Positions 8,382 to 15,189 of a DNA stretch of 64,000 bases are shown piece by piece; position 1 is the stretch's first letter, and the number at the start of each line of letters is the position of its first letter. The translations under genes were made by a program, and so were the position numbers. The notes under the pieces were generated by a model. It ran no database searches. It was not told the DNA's origin and saw nothing but the letters and a program-made list of their open reading frames with translations. This DNA is from an uncultured bacterium (GTDB lineage: Bacteria; Cyanobacteriota; Vampirovibrionia; Gastranaerophilales; Gastranaerophilaceae), in assembly GCA_947073645.1 (NCBI GenBank), contig CAMTMK010000001.1, forward strand, positions 1-64,000, written 5' to 3'.

Positions 8382-9602
8382 ATGGAAATAAGAGAAGAAT
8401 TTATTGAGCAGGCAAAACATTTAACACGTAATGCTGAAGTTTTACCCGGAGGTATTGATGAATTAGCCGTAAAACTACAGCACGCCCACGATACAAAAAC
8501 TCCATTAAGAATTAAACTCGGTATGGATCCTACACGTCCCGACCTTCATTTAGGGCACACTGTTGTTATGAGAAAACTTAGAGAATTCCAAAACCTTGGA
8601 CACCAAATTGTACTAATCGTTGGGGGAGCGACCGCTATGGTCGGCGACCCATCGGGAAAATCCGAAACACGTCCTGCCCTAACTAAAGAACAAGTTGAAG
8701 AAAACGCAAAATCATACTTTGAACAAATGTCAAAAGTTCTTGATGTATCTAACGCAGAAGTTACAAATAATGCAGACTGGCTTCACAAAATGTCATTCAC
8801 AGACTTGCTAAAACTTTCTGCACAGGTAACAGTAGCTCAAATGATGACGCGCGATGATTTTGCAAAACGCTATGCAGACGGCAGACCGATTTCAATTCAC
8901 GAATTCTTCTATCCGCTGATGCAGGCATATGATTCTGTAGAAATTGACTCTGACATAGAACTTGGCGGAACAGATCAAAGATTTAATACCTTACTTGGCA
9001 GAGATATCCAATCGGCATACGGCAAAAAATATCCTCAGCTGGTAATGCTTTTACCTTTATTAGAAGGTACTGACGGCGTTGTAAAAATGTCAAAAACATA
9101 TCCTGAACACTGTATTTCTTTAACAGATTCAGAAGTTGATATGTTCGGAAAATTAATGAGTATTCCAGATAATATGATTTCAAGATACTTCAGCCTTCTT
9201 ACAGACGCAACAAAAGAAGAACTTGAAACTATCGACAAACAAATTGCAGAAGGTTCTGTAAACCCGCGTGATATCAAAATTAAACTTGCATACACAATTA
9301 CAGCAGAATACCATGGAGAAGAAGGTGCAAAACGCGGTCAAGACGCATTCATTAATATTTGTTCAAACAAAGGAATTCCTGACGATATTGAAGAAATTTC
9401 GGGAATGAACAGCAAAGGCATCTTAGATGTTCTTGTTGAACTCAAATTTGTTGCAAGCAAAGGAGAAGCAAAACGCTTAATCCAAGGAGGCGGAGTAAAA
9501 GTTGACGGAGAAAAAATTACCGACATGACCTATACATTCAATATTGCAGAAAGCGTAATATTACAAGCAGGTAAACGTAAATTTGCAAAACTGGTAAAAT
9601 AA
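8382..9602 (+). CDS. tyrS: Tyrosyl-tRNA synthetase
   Basis: 406 residues, a class I synthetase that charges tRNA-Tyr. The HIGH-type motif is HLGH (56-59) and the KMSKS loop is KMSKT (~235). The C-terminal ~60 residues form an S4-like RNA-binding domain (ASKGEAKRLIQGGGVKVDG). Length and KMSKT context fit the TyrZ-like bacterial type. An earlier ATG at 8375 is out of frame and closes quickly. The AAGGGAG ribosome site fits the start at 8382. A TATAAT box lies at 8351-8356. The cysE start follows two bases after the stop, so the two are co-transcribed. Confidence 0.96.
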   Translation: MEIREEFIEQAKHLTRNAEVLPGGIDELAVKLQHAHDTKTPLRIKLGMDPTRPDLHLGHTVVMRKLREFQNLGHQIVLIVGGATAMVGDPSGKSETRPALTKEQVEENAKSYFEQMSKVLDVSNAEVTNNADWLHKMSFTDLLKLSAQVTVAQMMTRDDFAKRYADGRPISIHEFFYPLMQAYDSVEIDSDIELGGTDQRFNTLLGRDIQSAYGKKYPQLVMLLPLLEGTDGVVKMSKTYPEHCISLTDSEVDMFGKLMSIPDNMISRYFSLLTDATKEELETIDKQIAEGSVNPRDIKIKLAYTITAEYHGEEGAKRGQDAFINICSNKGIPDDIEEISGMNSKGILDVLVELKFVASKGEAKRLIQGGGVKVDGEKITDMTYTFNIAESVILQAGKRKFAKLVK

Positions 9603-9603
9603 T

Positions 9604-10254
9604 ATGCTTACAATCCTAAAACGCGGAATAACAAAAGTAAAAGAAGATATTCAAGTCATTTATGACAAAGACCCTGCAGCAACAAATTTGCTTGAGGTCA
9701 TCCTTTGTTATCCTGGTCTGCATGCTTTGATTGCATACCGCTTTGCACACAGATTATACAAATGGCATATACCGCTTATACCTCGGATAATTTCATATAA
9801 TACAAGAATTATTACAGGTATTGAAATTCATCCTGCCGCAAGAATTGGCAGAAGATTTTTCATAGACCATGGCGAGGGTGTAGTAATCGGTGCAACAACA
9901 ATAATCGGTGATGATGTATTGATTTATCAGCAGGTAACACTAGGCGGAACAGGTAAAGAACATGGCAAACGCCATCCGACACTGGGAAGCGGAGTAATAG
10001 TCGGTGCAGGTGCAAAGGTTCTCGGAAATATTACTCTTGGCGACCACGTAAGAGTCGGCGCAGGTTCTGTTGTAATGGAAGATGTCCCCGAATACTCGAC
10101 AGTAGTAGGAGTTCCAGGACGTATAGTCCAGCGCAAAATCAAAGATGAAAACGGAGTTTTGATGCACAATAGAGTTCCTGACCCGATAAAATGTGAGTTG
10201 AACAGACTTAAATACGAAGTTTTAGAATTAAAAGAAAAAATTGAAAAAGCTTAG
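9604..10254 (+). CDS. cysE: Serine O-acetyltransferase
   Basis: 216 residues. It makes O-acetylserine from serine and acetyl-CoA, the first step of cysteine synthesis. The left-handed beta-helix hexapeptide repeats run from ~75 to 185 (HPAARIGRRFFIDHGEGVVI and onwards), with the catalytic HGEG and the QQVTLGGTG loop typical of CysE. The N-terminal helical part is shorter than in enterobacterial enzymes, as in the short SAT type of Gram-positives and cyanobacteria. Located directly after tyrS (2-base gap), before a small conserved-looking gene. Confidence 0.95.
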   Translation: MLTILKRGITKVKEDIQVIYDKDPAATNLLEVILCYPGLHALIAYRFAHRLYKWHIPLIPRIISYNTRIITGIEIHPAARIGRRFFIDHGEGVVIGATTIIGDDVLIYQQVTLGGTGKEHGKRHPTLGSGVIVGAGAKVLGNITLGDHVRVGAGSVVMEDVPEYSTVVGVPGRIVQRKIKDENGVLMHNRVPDPIKCELNRLKYEVLELKEKIEKA

Positions 10255-10264
10255 GAGGCAAAAA

Positions 10265-10465
10265 ATGTACCACGTATACACAGAAAGAAATCATTCAGAA
10301 TTTACAAAAAATGAAATAGCGCAATGCAAAGATTATGATACAGCTTTACAAAAAGCTCAAAAAGCAATCGAAGGCAAAGAAGGCTACAATTACATAATCG
10401 AAGAAACAGATGGTTCAATGAACAGTTATGGCGAACTTATTGCAAGAGTAGTTGCAGAAGGTTAG
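10265..10465 (+). CDS. Small hypothetical protein (66 aa)
   Basis: Not recognised. The ribosome site AGGAGG lies 8 bases before the ATG at 10265, so this start is preferred over an ATG at 10241 inside cysE. The 66-residue product begins MYHVYTERNHSEFTKNEIAQ, is hydrophilic, has mixed helix/strand character, and has no signal or membrane segment. Its stop codon runs into a GGAGCG/CGCTCC hairpin. Same operon as tyrS and cysE by spacing. Confidence 0.7.
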   Translation: MYHVYTERNHSEFTKNEIAQCKDYDTALQKAQKAIEGKEGYNYIIEETDGSMNSYGELIARVVAEG

Positions 10466-10480
10466 GAGCGTAGCCGCTCC
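10465..10480 (+). other. Short GC hairpin between genes
   Basis: GGAGCG-TAGC-CGCTCC, a perfect 6-bp stem starting in the stop codon of the 66-residue gene. No T-run follows. It could stabilise the upstream mRNA end or modulate read-through into the dehydrogenase gene. Confidence 0.4.
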
Positions 10481-10529
10481 ACCTGCCACATTGGGCATTG
10501 GAAAAATTTTAAAGAGATTGGAGAATAAT

Positions 10530-11495
10530 TTGAAAGCTGTAGTATTTGATGAAGTTTTAAAACTTGTAGATGATTATAAAAAACCCATTCCGCAAAAAGG
10601 CGAAGCTCTTATAAGAGTAACTCTTGCAGGAATTTGCAACACCGATTTTGAAATCACAAAAGGCTATATGGGTTATAAAGGTATATTAGGTCATGAGGCT
10701 GTGGGCGTAGTTGAAGAAATCAACGACCCAGACCAATCATTATTGGGGAAACGTGTAGTTTCTGAAATAAGCTATGGATGCAAAGACCCTGATTGCGCAT
10801 ATTGTGGAGAAAAACTCTACCGCCATTGTCCTGAACGCCACACTTTAGGCATATGGAGAAAAGACGGCTGTTTTGCTGAATACTTTACAATGCCTCTGGA
10901 AGTTCTTTTTGAAGTTCCAGAAAACGTAACCGATGAACAGGCAGTATTCGTAGAACCTTTGGCGGCAGCTTGCGAAATTACAGAACAATTACATATTAAA
11001 CCTTTCCAAAAAGTTATAGTTTTAGGCGATGGTAAATTAGGACTTATTACAGCTTTGACATTAAACGCTCAAAATATAGATGTAACTTTAGTCGGAAAAC
11101 ATCAAAATAAACTTGATATTGCAAAAGCGCAAGGAGTTGAAACAAAACTTTTATCAGAGCTGAAAGTTGAAAAAGTTTATGATGTTGTAGTTGAAGCAAC
11201 AGGTTCAATTTCAGGCTTTGAAACTGCTCTGGCACTGACCAAACCTCGTGGAGTTTTGGTTTTGAAAAGTACTGTTGCAGCATCAAAAGAATTCAATCTT
11301 GCACCGATTGTAATCGATGAAATTACAGTATTAGGTTCAAGATGCGGACAGTTTGGTGCAGCATTAAGACTTTTAAAATCACAAAAAATTGATTTTATAC
11401 CACTTATTTCTGCACGTTACAAAGCTGATGATGCAATTGAAGCTTTTGAAAAAAACAAGGAAAAAGAAGTGTTAAAAGTTCTTTTAGAATTTTAA
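10530..11495 (+). CDS. Zinc-dependent alcohol/polyol dehydrogenase-like protein (MDR family)
   Basis: 321 residues from a TTG start with GGAG 7 bases upstream. This start gives the classic family N-terminus (M)KAVVFDE, whereas any longer form adds sequence unlike the family. It has GICNTDFE with the catalytic zinc cysteine, GHEAVG with the zinc histidine, and a four-cysteine structural zinc loop (CKDPDCAYCGEKLYRHC). The NAD(P)-binding Rossmann motif is VLGDGKLG, with GDG where GxG is expected. It resembles threonine/sorbitol dehydrogenases, but the substrate cannot be assigned. It ends at a bidirectional terminator. Confidence 0.85.
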   Translation: MKAVVFDEVLKLVDDYKKPIPQKGEALIRVTLAGICNTDFEITKGYMGYKGILGHEAVGVVEEINDPDQSLLGKRVVSEISYGCKDPDCAYCGEKLYRHCPERHTLGIWRKDGCFAEYFTMPLEVLFEVPENVTDEQAVFVEPLAAACEITEQLHIKPFQKVIVLGDGKLGLITALTLNAQNIDVTLVGKHQNKLDIAKAQGVETKLLSELKVEKVYDVVVEATGSISGFETALALTKPRGVLVLKSTVAASKEFNLAPIVIDEITVLGSRCGQFGAALRLLKSQKIDFIPLISARYKADDAIEAFEKNKEKEVLKVLLEF

Positions 11496-11522
11496 AAAAA
11501 AGCCTCACCTGAGGCTTTTTTT
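11496..11522 (+). terminator. Bidirectional terminator
   Basis: AAAAAAGCCTCA-CC-TGAGGCTTTTTTT. It serves the dehydrogenase gene on the plus strand and the converging prepilin gene on the minus strand. Confidence 0.88.
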
Positions 11523-11523
11523 A

Positions 11524-12297
11524 TTACCAATATAGTAAATTTTGCCAACGATTTTCAACTTCTTCAAAAGAAAGATGCAAATAATCCATATTGCGATGTT
11601 TTATAATCCAAGAACCGCAGCTAAGCCCCATTCTATCTGCACTATCGTGAATATTACATTCACTTGCAGTATCTTGCCAAGCATAAGGAGCTAAACGTTC
11701 TTTCGCCAACCCGAAAACAAATTGATCTTTCCCTAAAGTATTAGGTCCTTTTTTGCCATTAGTATCAAGCCAGAAAAAAGAATGATGAGTCGCGTTTGCA
11801 CCGCCAAATGTTATACATTCTCCCGACATAAGAGCTACTGTCGGAGTATGACGTACTAATTCCGCACTTTTGCCAACCTTATTACCATTCAAATAATAAC
11901 TCGTATCAGGCATACAGTTTCGAGCTTTACTGTCTAAGAATTCCGAACTTATCTTCAAATATGGTTTAAATGTATTATATAAAAACTCATTGTCATAACT
12001 CCCAACCTTAAATTTTCCATTTTCATATCCAGACTTTACTCCCTCCCAACTCTCAACAGGCCCTAATTCATTTAATGAAAGTTTGTATGCATTCTCTAAA
12101 ATTGAATAAACGCGTAAATAGGATGTAATCCATACTTTCTCATTATATTTTTGAACTAAAGACGGAATAGTCATCGCCGCAACTACACCAATAATTCCCA
12201 GAGTAATTAAAACCTCTGCCAAAGTAAAAGCCAAACGCACAGGAGTTAAACTATGAGTGCCCCCCCCCCGATAATTTCGATTAAATACTATTTTCAT
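11524..12297 (-). CDS. Type IV prepilin-like protein A, in frame through a G10 tract (phase ON)
   Basis: 257 residues from an ATG with a perfect AAAGGAGG site 5 bases upstream. The leader is MKIVFNRNYRGGGTHSLTPV, whose GGG is encoded by a run of ten G (12269-12260). The prepilin-peptidase motif then follows: AFTLAEVLITLGIIGVVAAM with the conserved glutamate at +5. Later family marks are DTNGKKGPNTLGKDQF and the C-terminal NMDYLH. With nine or eleven G the frame closes within a few codons, so expression should switch with tract length. Probably a pseudopilin or surface pilin. Terminator shared with the gene on the other strand. Confidence 0.85.
   Translation of the reverse strand: MKIVFNRNYRGGGTHSLTPVRLAFTLAEVLITLGIIGVVAAMTIPSLVQKYNEKVWITSYLRVYSILENAYKLSLNELGPVESWEGVKSGYENGKFKVGSYDNEFLYNTFKPYLKISSEFLDSKARNCMPDTSYYLNGNKVGKSAELVRHTPTVALMSGECITFGGANATHHSFFWLDTNGKKGPNTLGKDQFVFGLAKERLAPYAWQDTASECNIHDSADRMGLSCGSWIIKHRNMDYLHLSFEEVENRWQNLLYW
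12260..12269. repeat. Homopolymer tract, ten G on the coding strand (prepilin A)
   Basis: Ten consecutive C on the plus strand, preceded by GAGTG and located 8-11 codons after the start of prepilin A. It is in frame at this length. Similar tracts are at 26530-26539 and 58663-58672. Confidence 0.9.
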
Positions 12298-12346
12298 AAT
12301 TTCCTCCTTTTTTTATAGTATCATGTTCTTCATATATTTTCAATAT

Positions 12347-12375
12347 TTGATAATTAAACTTGTTTACTATATCAT
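12347..12375 (+). promoter_or_regulatory. Leaderless promoter of the LptF/G permease gene
   Basis: -35 TTGATA (12347-12352), 17-base spacer, -10 TATCAT (12370-12375), then 7 bases to the ATG at 12383. No Shine-Dalgarno is seen. The start chosen is supported by this geometry. Confidence 0.55.
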
Positions 12376-12382
12376 TTTATAT

Positions 12383-13492
12383 ATGGAACAGCTGAAAAAT
12401 ATAAAATTACTTGATAAATATATCCTCAAACAGGTTATAGAAATGTTTATAATGGGTGTTGCAGTATTCACATCTATTATATTTGCATCAGATACATTTA
12501 TTACACTTATTAAACAAATTTCATTGTTCGGAATACCTTTCAATGTAGCGTTAATGATGATTATATTAAACCTTCCGCAAGTAGTTGTAATGACTATTCC
12601 AATGGGGGTTTTGTTATCTACAGTAATGACTTTGAACGGTTTAAGTTTAAAATCAGAAATTACTGTAATGAGAGCGTGCGGTATAGGCTTGAATAGAATT
12701 GCCAAACCAATATTTATTTTCGCAATTGTTATGTCTGTTTGCAGTTTTATTATCAATGAAACCGTTGTTCCTGTAATGTCTAAACAATCAAAAGACCTTG
12801 CACTATGGTCGTTGGGACAAAAAAATATTCCCGAAGGCAAACAAAACTTTGTATTCAAAGAACTTAACGATAAAGGAAGTATCAAAAGATTATTTTATGT
12901 AGGTTATTGCGAAGATAAAGTTCTGCACAATATTACCGTTCTTGATACGGCAAAAGAAGGTACAATTCAAGTCCTTCAAGCTGATGAAGGCAAAACTTCT
13001 CCTGAAGGCTGGGAATTTCAAAAGGGTGCAGTTTACACAGTAGATAATCATGGAAAAGTTCTTAATACAACCCTTTTTGACAGCTCTGTAGTAAAATTCG
13101 GACTTGATTTGTCAAAAGAGCTTAATAAAAATGTTGCAAAAGAAATGAACTTTACTAAACTAATTAACTATATTCGCACAAATGCACTTGAGAAAAAGGA
13201 AAACAATATTTTACGCATAGAACTTTATGACAAATTAGCACTTCCTTTAACAACAATCGCATTGGTACTTATCGGTGTACCTTTAGCGATTACACCGCCA
13301 AGAGTAAGATATAACAGAGGATTTTTGTTCAGTATCTTAATCATTTTTGCATACTATTTGATTAGAGCTTTATCAATTTCCTTTGGAGAAGCAGGTACTT
13401 TGCCCGCATTTTTGGGAGCTTGGATGCCAAATATTGTACTTACAATAATTGGTACAATGTTGTATTATAAGAAAGTTTACACAATTGAGTGA
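12383..13492 (+). CDS. LptF/LptG (YjgP/YjgQ) family permease
   Basis: 369 residues from the ATG at 12383. Upstream in-frame starts would add a hydrophobic tail unlike the family. Membrane helices lie near 20-40, 60-85 and 100-120, then a ~150-residue soluble periplasmic domain (~135-280), then three C-terminal helices (~285-365), the layout of LptF/LptG. These inner-membrane proteins, with the ATPase LptB, extract lipopolysaccharide for transport. A single homologue is seen here, as in cyanobacteria, so F versus G is not decided. It implies an outer membrane. Predicted leaderless mRNA. Confidence 0.88.
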   Translation: MEQLKNIKLLDKYILKQVIEMFIMGVAVFTSIIFASDTFITLIKQISLFGIPFNVALMMIILNLPQVVVMTIPMGVLLSTVMTLNGLSLKSEITVMRACGIGLNRIAKPIFIFAIVMSVCSFIINETVVPVMSKQSKDLALWSLGQKNIPEGKQNFVFKELNDKGSIKRLFYVGYCEDKVLHNITVLDTAKEGTIQVLQADEGKTSPEGWEFQKGAVYTVDNHGKVLNTTLFDSSVVKFGLDLSKELNKNVAKEMNFTKLINYIRTNALEKKENNILRIELYDKLALPLTTIALVLIGVPLAITPPRVRYNRGFLFSILIIFAYYLIRALSISFGEAGTLPAFLGAWMPNIVLTIIGTMLYYKKVYTIE

Positions 13493-13534
13493 TAAAGGCA
13501 AAAATAAATCTTCACATGTTTTAGGTAACTTGAA

Positions 13535-14101
13535 ATGACACAAAACTTATTTCAAAACAAAAGATTAAACGACTACGATTTGAATATCCTGAATGATAAT
13601 TCATTTAAAGATCTTGATGACAAGACCTTAAAATTGGAATGCCTTATCGCAGAAAAAGAAGAAGCACTTGAAAACTTGAATAACAAAATAAAAGGAGCTG
13701 AACTTATAGGCAAACTCCTTGATGTAATGGAACTAAAAATTCAGGCAAAACAGATTGAAAATGAGCTTGCACAATTAAGAAGCGAATATGCAAAAAGAAA
13801 TATTACTGAAAGACTAACCCCGAAAATCTCCAAACCTAAAAAACGACTTTCTCCATTGAAGCTTTTTGCAAGATTTGTTACACGTCACATTTTTGCTAAA
13901 GTTTCAAAAAAATTTAAATCAATTGCGGATTTGGGAGATTCACTTGATACTCTTGTAAGTATTAATGATAACGTTGATGAGCTTATTGCAATGAAAGTTC
14001 CATACGGCGAAACCAAAGCCAATTACGAAAAACTTACAAATTACCTTTATCGCGCAAACAGAATTCATTCTGACATAAGCAAAAAAATGCAGAAATTATA
14101 A
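13535..14101 (+). CDS. Hypothetical coiled-coil protein (188 aa)
   Basis: Not recognised. Residues ~25-90 are strongly heptad-like (LKLECLIAEKEEALENLNNK), indicating a coiled coil. A basic stretch follows (ISKPKKRLSPLKLFARFVTR, ~100-120) and then a helical C-terminus. No signal peptide or membrane helix. It lies 42 bases after the LptF/G permease and may be co-transcribed. The ribosome site is weak (AGG, 10 bases upstream of the ATG). Confidence 0.65.
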   Translation: MTQNLFQNKRLNDYDLNILNDNSFKDLDDKTLKLECLIAEKEEALENLNNKIKGAELIGKLLDVMELKIQAKQIENELAQLRSEYAKRNITERLTPKISKPKKRLSPLKLFARFVTRHIFAKVSKKFKSIADLGDSLDTLVSINDNVDELIAMKVPYGETKANYEKLTNYLYRANRIHSDISKKMQKL

Positions 14102-14114
14102 AAATTTAAAAATA

Positions 14115-14143
14115 TTGCATTATACTGAGTTTTATATTATAAT
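14115..14143 (+). promoter_or_regulatory. Strong promoter of the micro-peptide gene
   Basis: -35 TTGCAT (14115-14120), exactly 17 bases, -10 TATAAT (14138-14143). Transcription is predicted to start near 14150, giving a ~74-base leader that contains the fold at 14168-14219. Confidence 0.7.
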
Positions 14144-14167
14144 TATTTTATAGGGTAAACTTCCAAA

Positions 14168-14219
14168 TACCTCCACTGACACAACAGATTAGTTAAGAAA
14201 TCGGTCAGGAAAGGAGGTA
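14168..14219 (+). promoter_or_regulatory. RNA fold that hides the ribosome-binding site of the micro-peptide
   Basis: TACCTCC (14168-14174) is perfectly complementary to GGAGGTA (14213-14219), which contains the Shine-Dalgarno. Next to it CTGAC (14176-14180) pairs with GTCAG (14204-14208). The 12 pairs close a ~23-base loop. Translation of the 24-residue peptide should be blocked unless the fold is opened, processed or trapped by another RNA or by ribosomes. Confidence 0.7.
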
Positions 14220-14223
14220 AAAA

Positions 14224-14298
14224 ATGAACCGAGAATTAATTAAAAAAGCCCTAGCTATACTAGAGCTTTTAATTAAATTAATAATCGTATTAATTTAG
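14224..14298 (+). CDS. 24-residue hydrophobic peptide, toxin-like
   Basis: Not a known family. The ATG is 6 bases after an ideal GGAGG. The product reads MNRELIKKALAILELLIKLI plus IVLI: a short charged start followed by a Leu/Ile-rich helix, like membrane-acting peptides of type I toxin-antitoxin systems. A strong promoter, a leader that sequesters the ribosome site, and a long 3' hairpin frame it tightly, which argues that it is a real gene. Alternatives are a regulatory leader peptide or a small membrane protein. The convergent AbrB and XRE genes lie just downstream. Confidence 0.6.
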   Translation: MNRELIKKALAILELLIKLIIVLI

Positions 14299-14348
14299 GG
14301 AAGTTAAGAAAGACTTTAAGAGTTACGACCTCTTAAGGTCTTTTCCCT
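14297..14348 (+). terminator. Long hairpin terminator after the micro-peptide
   Basis: AAGACTTTAAGAG (14310-14322) pairs with CTCTTAAGGTCTT (14330-14342) with one G-U pair. An outer AGGGAA/TTCCCT extends the stem. The T tract is short, so it may act partly as a stabilising 3' structure. Confidence 0.6.
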
Positions 14349-14364
14349 ATATTTGTATTATTTA

Positions 14365-14535
14365 CTATTTTCTGTCTTTTGTCAAGTGGGATAGTTTTTC
14401 AATTTTTATAGTATTATTATCTATTTTTAACGCAACCTCATCCAAAACAGGATTTATAGATAACCCTTCTAAAATTGCTTTAGGGATTATTATCCCCCAA
14501 CTATTTCCTATCGGTGTAAACTTTTTCTTTATCAT
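14365..14535 (-). CDS. AbrB/MazE-like (SpoVT-AbrB fold) small DNA-binding protein
   Basis: 56 residues, ribosome site AGGAG 6 bases before the ATG. The sequence FTPIGNSWGIIIPKAILEGL matches the swapped-hairpin start of AbrB/MazE antitoxins, including the typical (I/L)GNSxG(I/V)xIPK motif. The rest (LDEVALKIDNNTIKIEKLS) fits the second strand pair. Such proteins are usually antitoxins or autoregulators. No MazF-type toxin is adjacent. The nearest candidates are the 24-residue peptide downstream on the other strand and the XRE gene upstream on the same strand (24-base gap). Confidence 0.75.
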   Translation of the reverse strand: MIKKKFTPIGNSWGIIIPKAILEGLSINPVLDEVALKIDNNTIKIEKLSHLTKDRK

Positions 14536-14559
14536 TATAACTCCTGTTATAATTTTTTA

Positions 14560-14781
14560 TTATTTTATAGCATCTAGTAACTTATTAAAATCAATATTTA
14601 AACCTTTTACAATTTTATAAAGATTATAAAAAGTTATAGCTTTCTCACCTCGTTCTAGAGTACCAATTAGAGATAAACCACATCCAGAAATACTCGCAAG
14701 TTCTTCTTGTGATATATCTTGCTTTAATCTTTCCATCTTAATAAATAAACCAAGATTTTTTGAAAAAATTTTCTTTTGCAT
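14560..14781 (-). CDS. XRE-family helix-turn-helix repressor (73 aa)
   Basis: 73 residues, nearly all one HTH_3 domain: LGLFIKMERLKQDISQEELA, then SISGCGLSLIGTLERGEKAI as recognition helix and turn. There is no effector domain. Its promoter lies on the same ~70 bases as the divergent promoter of the 14889 gene, with a long dyad between them that is a likely operator. It is predicted leaderless: TATAAT at 14793-14788, 6 bases from the ATG, no Shine-Dalgarno, weak -35. Probably regulates itself, the AbrB-like gene and the divergent gene. Confidence 0.85.
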   Translation of the reverse strand: MQKKIFSKNLGLFIKMERLKQDISQEELASISGCGLSLIGTLERGEKAITFYNLYKIVKGLNIDFNKLLDAIK

Positions 14782-14798
14782 TTTATTATTATAAAGTA

Positions 14799-14827
14799 TT
14801 GACTTTTATATTTCCAGTTGCTATAGT
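14799..14827 (+). promoter_or_regulatory. Promoter of the 77-residue gene
   Basis: -35 TTGACT (14799-14804), 17 bases, -10 TATAGT (14822-14827). The -10 lies inside the dyad at 14816-14851, so a bound repressor would occlude it. Confidence 0.65.
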
Positions 14828-14851
14828 AGTATTAATTATACTAAAGCAACT
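14816..14851. promoter_or_regulatory. Candidate operator dyad for the XRE repressor
   Basis: Imperfect palindrome: AGTTGCT at 14816-14822 and AGCAACT at 14845-14851 as perfect arms, with further inner symmetry (ATAGTA versus TACTAA). It sits between the divergent XRE gene and the 14889 gene and covers the latter's -10 box. Confidence 0.6.
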
Positions 14852-14888
14852 ATTTATACACTTTTGAATACTCGGAAGGGAAAATTTT

Positions 14889-15122
14889 ATGAAAGACTAC
14901 TGTAAACTAGACAAAGCAACAGCAGACAAAATGGATACAATCGGATGCAGATTATTTACATTACGAAACGGACTAAACCTTTTATTATATTGCATGGAAG
15001 GCGAAATTTACTCAGAAAATGCATCTGAAATTCATAGTTTTGGGCTTATACTTCACGAATATTTTCTTAAAACCAAAAATATGTATAACGAAATTGAAGA
15101 AGAAGTTGGAACATTAAATTAA
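14889..15122 (+). CDS. Small hypothetical protein (77 aa)
   Basis: Not recognised. The start ATG has GGAAGGG ~9 bases upstream. 77 residues, begins MKDYCKLDKATADKMDTIGC, predicted all-helical and acidic at the C-terminus, with no signal or membrane segment. Its promoter is under the dyad next to the XRE gene, so it belongs to that regulatory islet rather than to gatA, which has its own ribosome site 68 bases later. Confidence 0.65.
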   Translation: MKDYCKLDKATADKMDTIGCRLFTLRNGLNLLLYCMEGEIYSENASEIHSFGLILHEYFLKTKNMYNEIEEEVGTLN

Positions 15123-15189
15123 CTGTAACTTGCGAAACAGTTATTTTTGTCATAAAATCAAATTATAGAATCAGCTTTAAGGAGATATT

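Noticed and set aside
10452-10529. Longer form of the zinc dehydrogenase beginning near 10452
   Set aside because: It lacks a ribosome site, overlaps the previous gene and a hairpin, and adds residues unlike the family. The TTG at 10530 gives the canonical KAVVFDE start.
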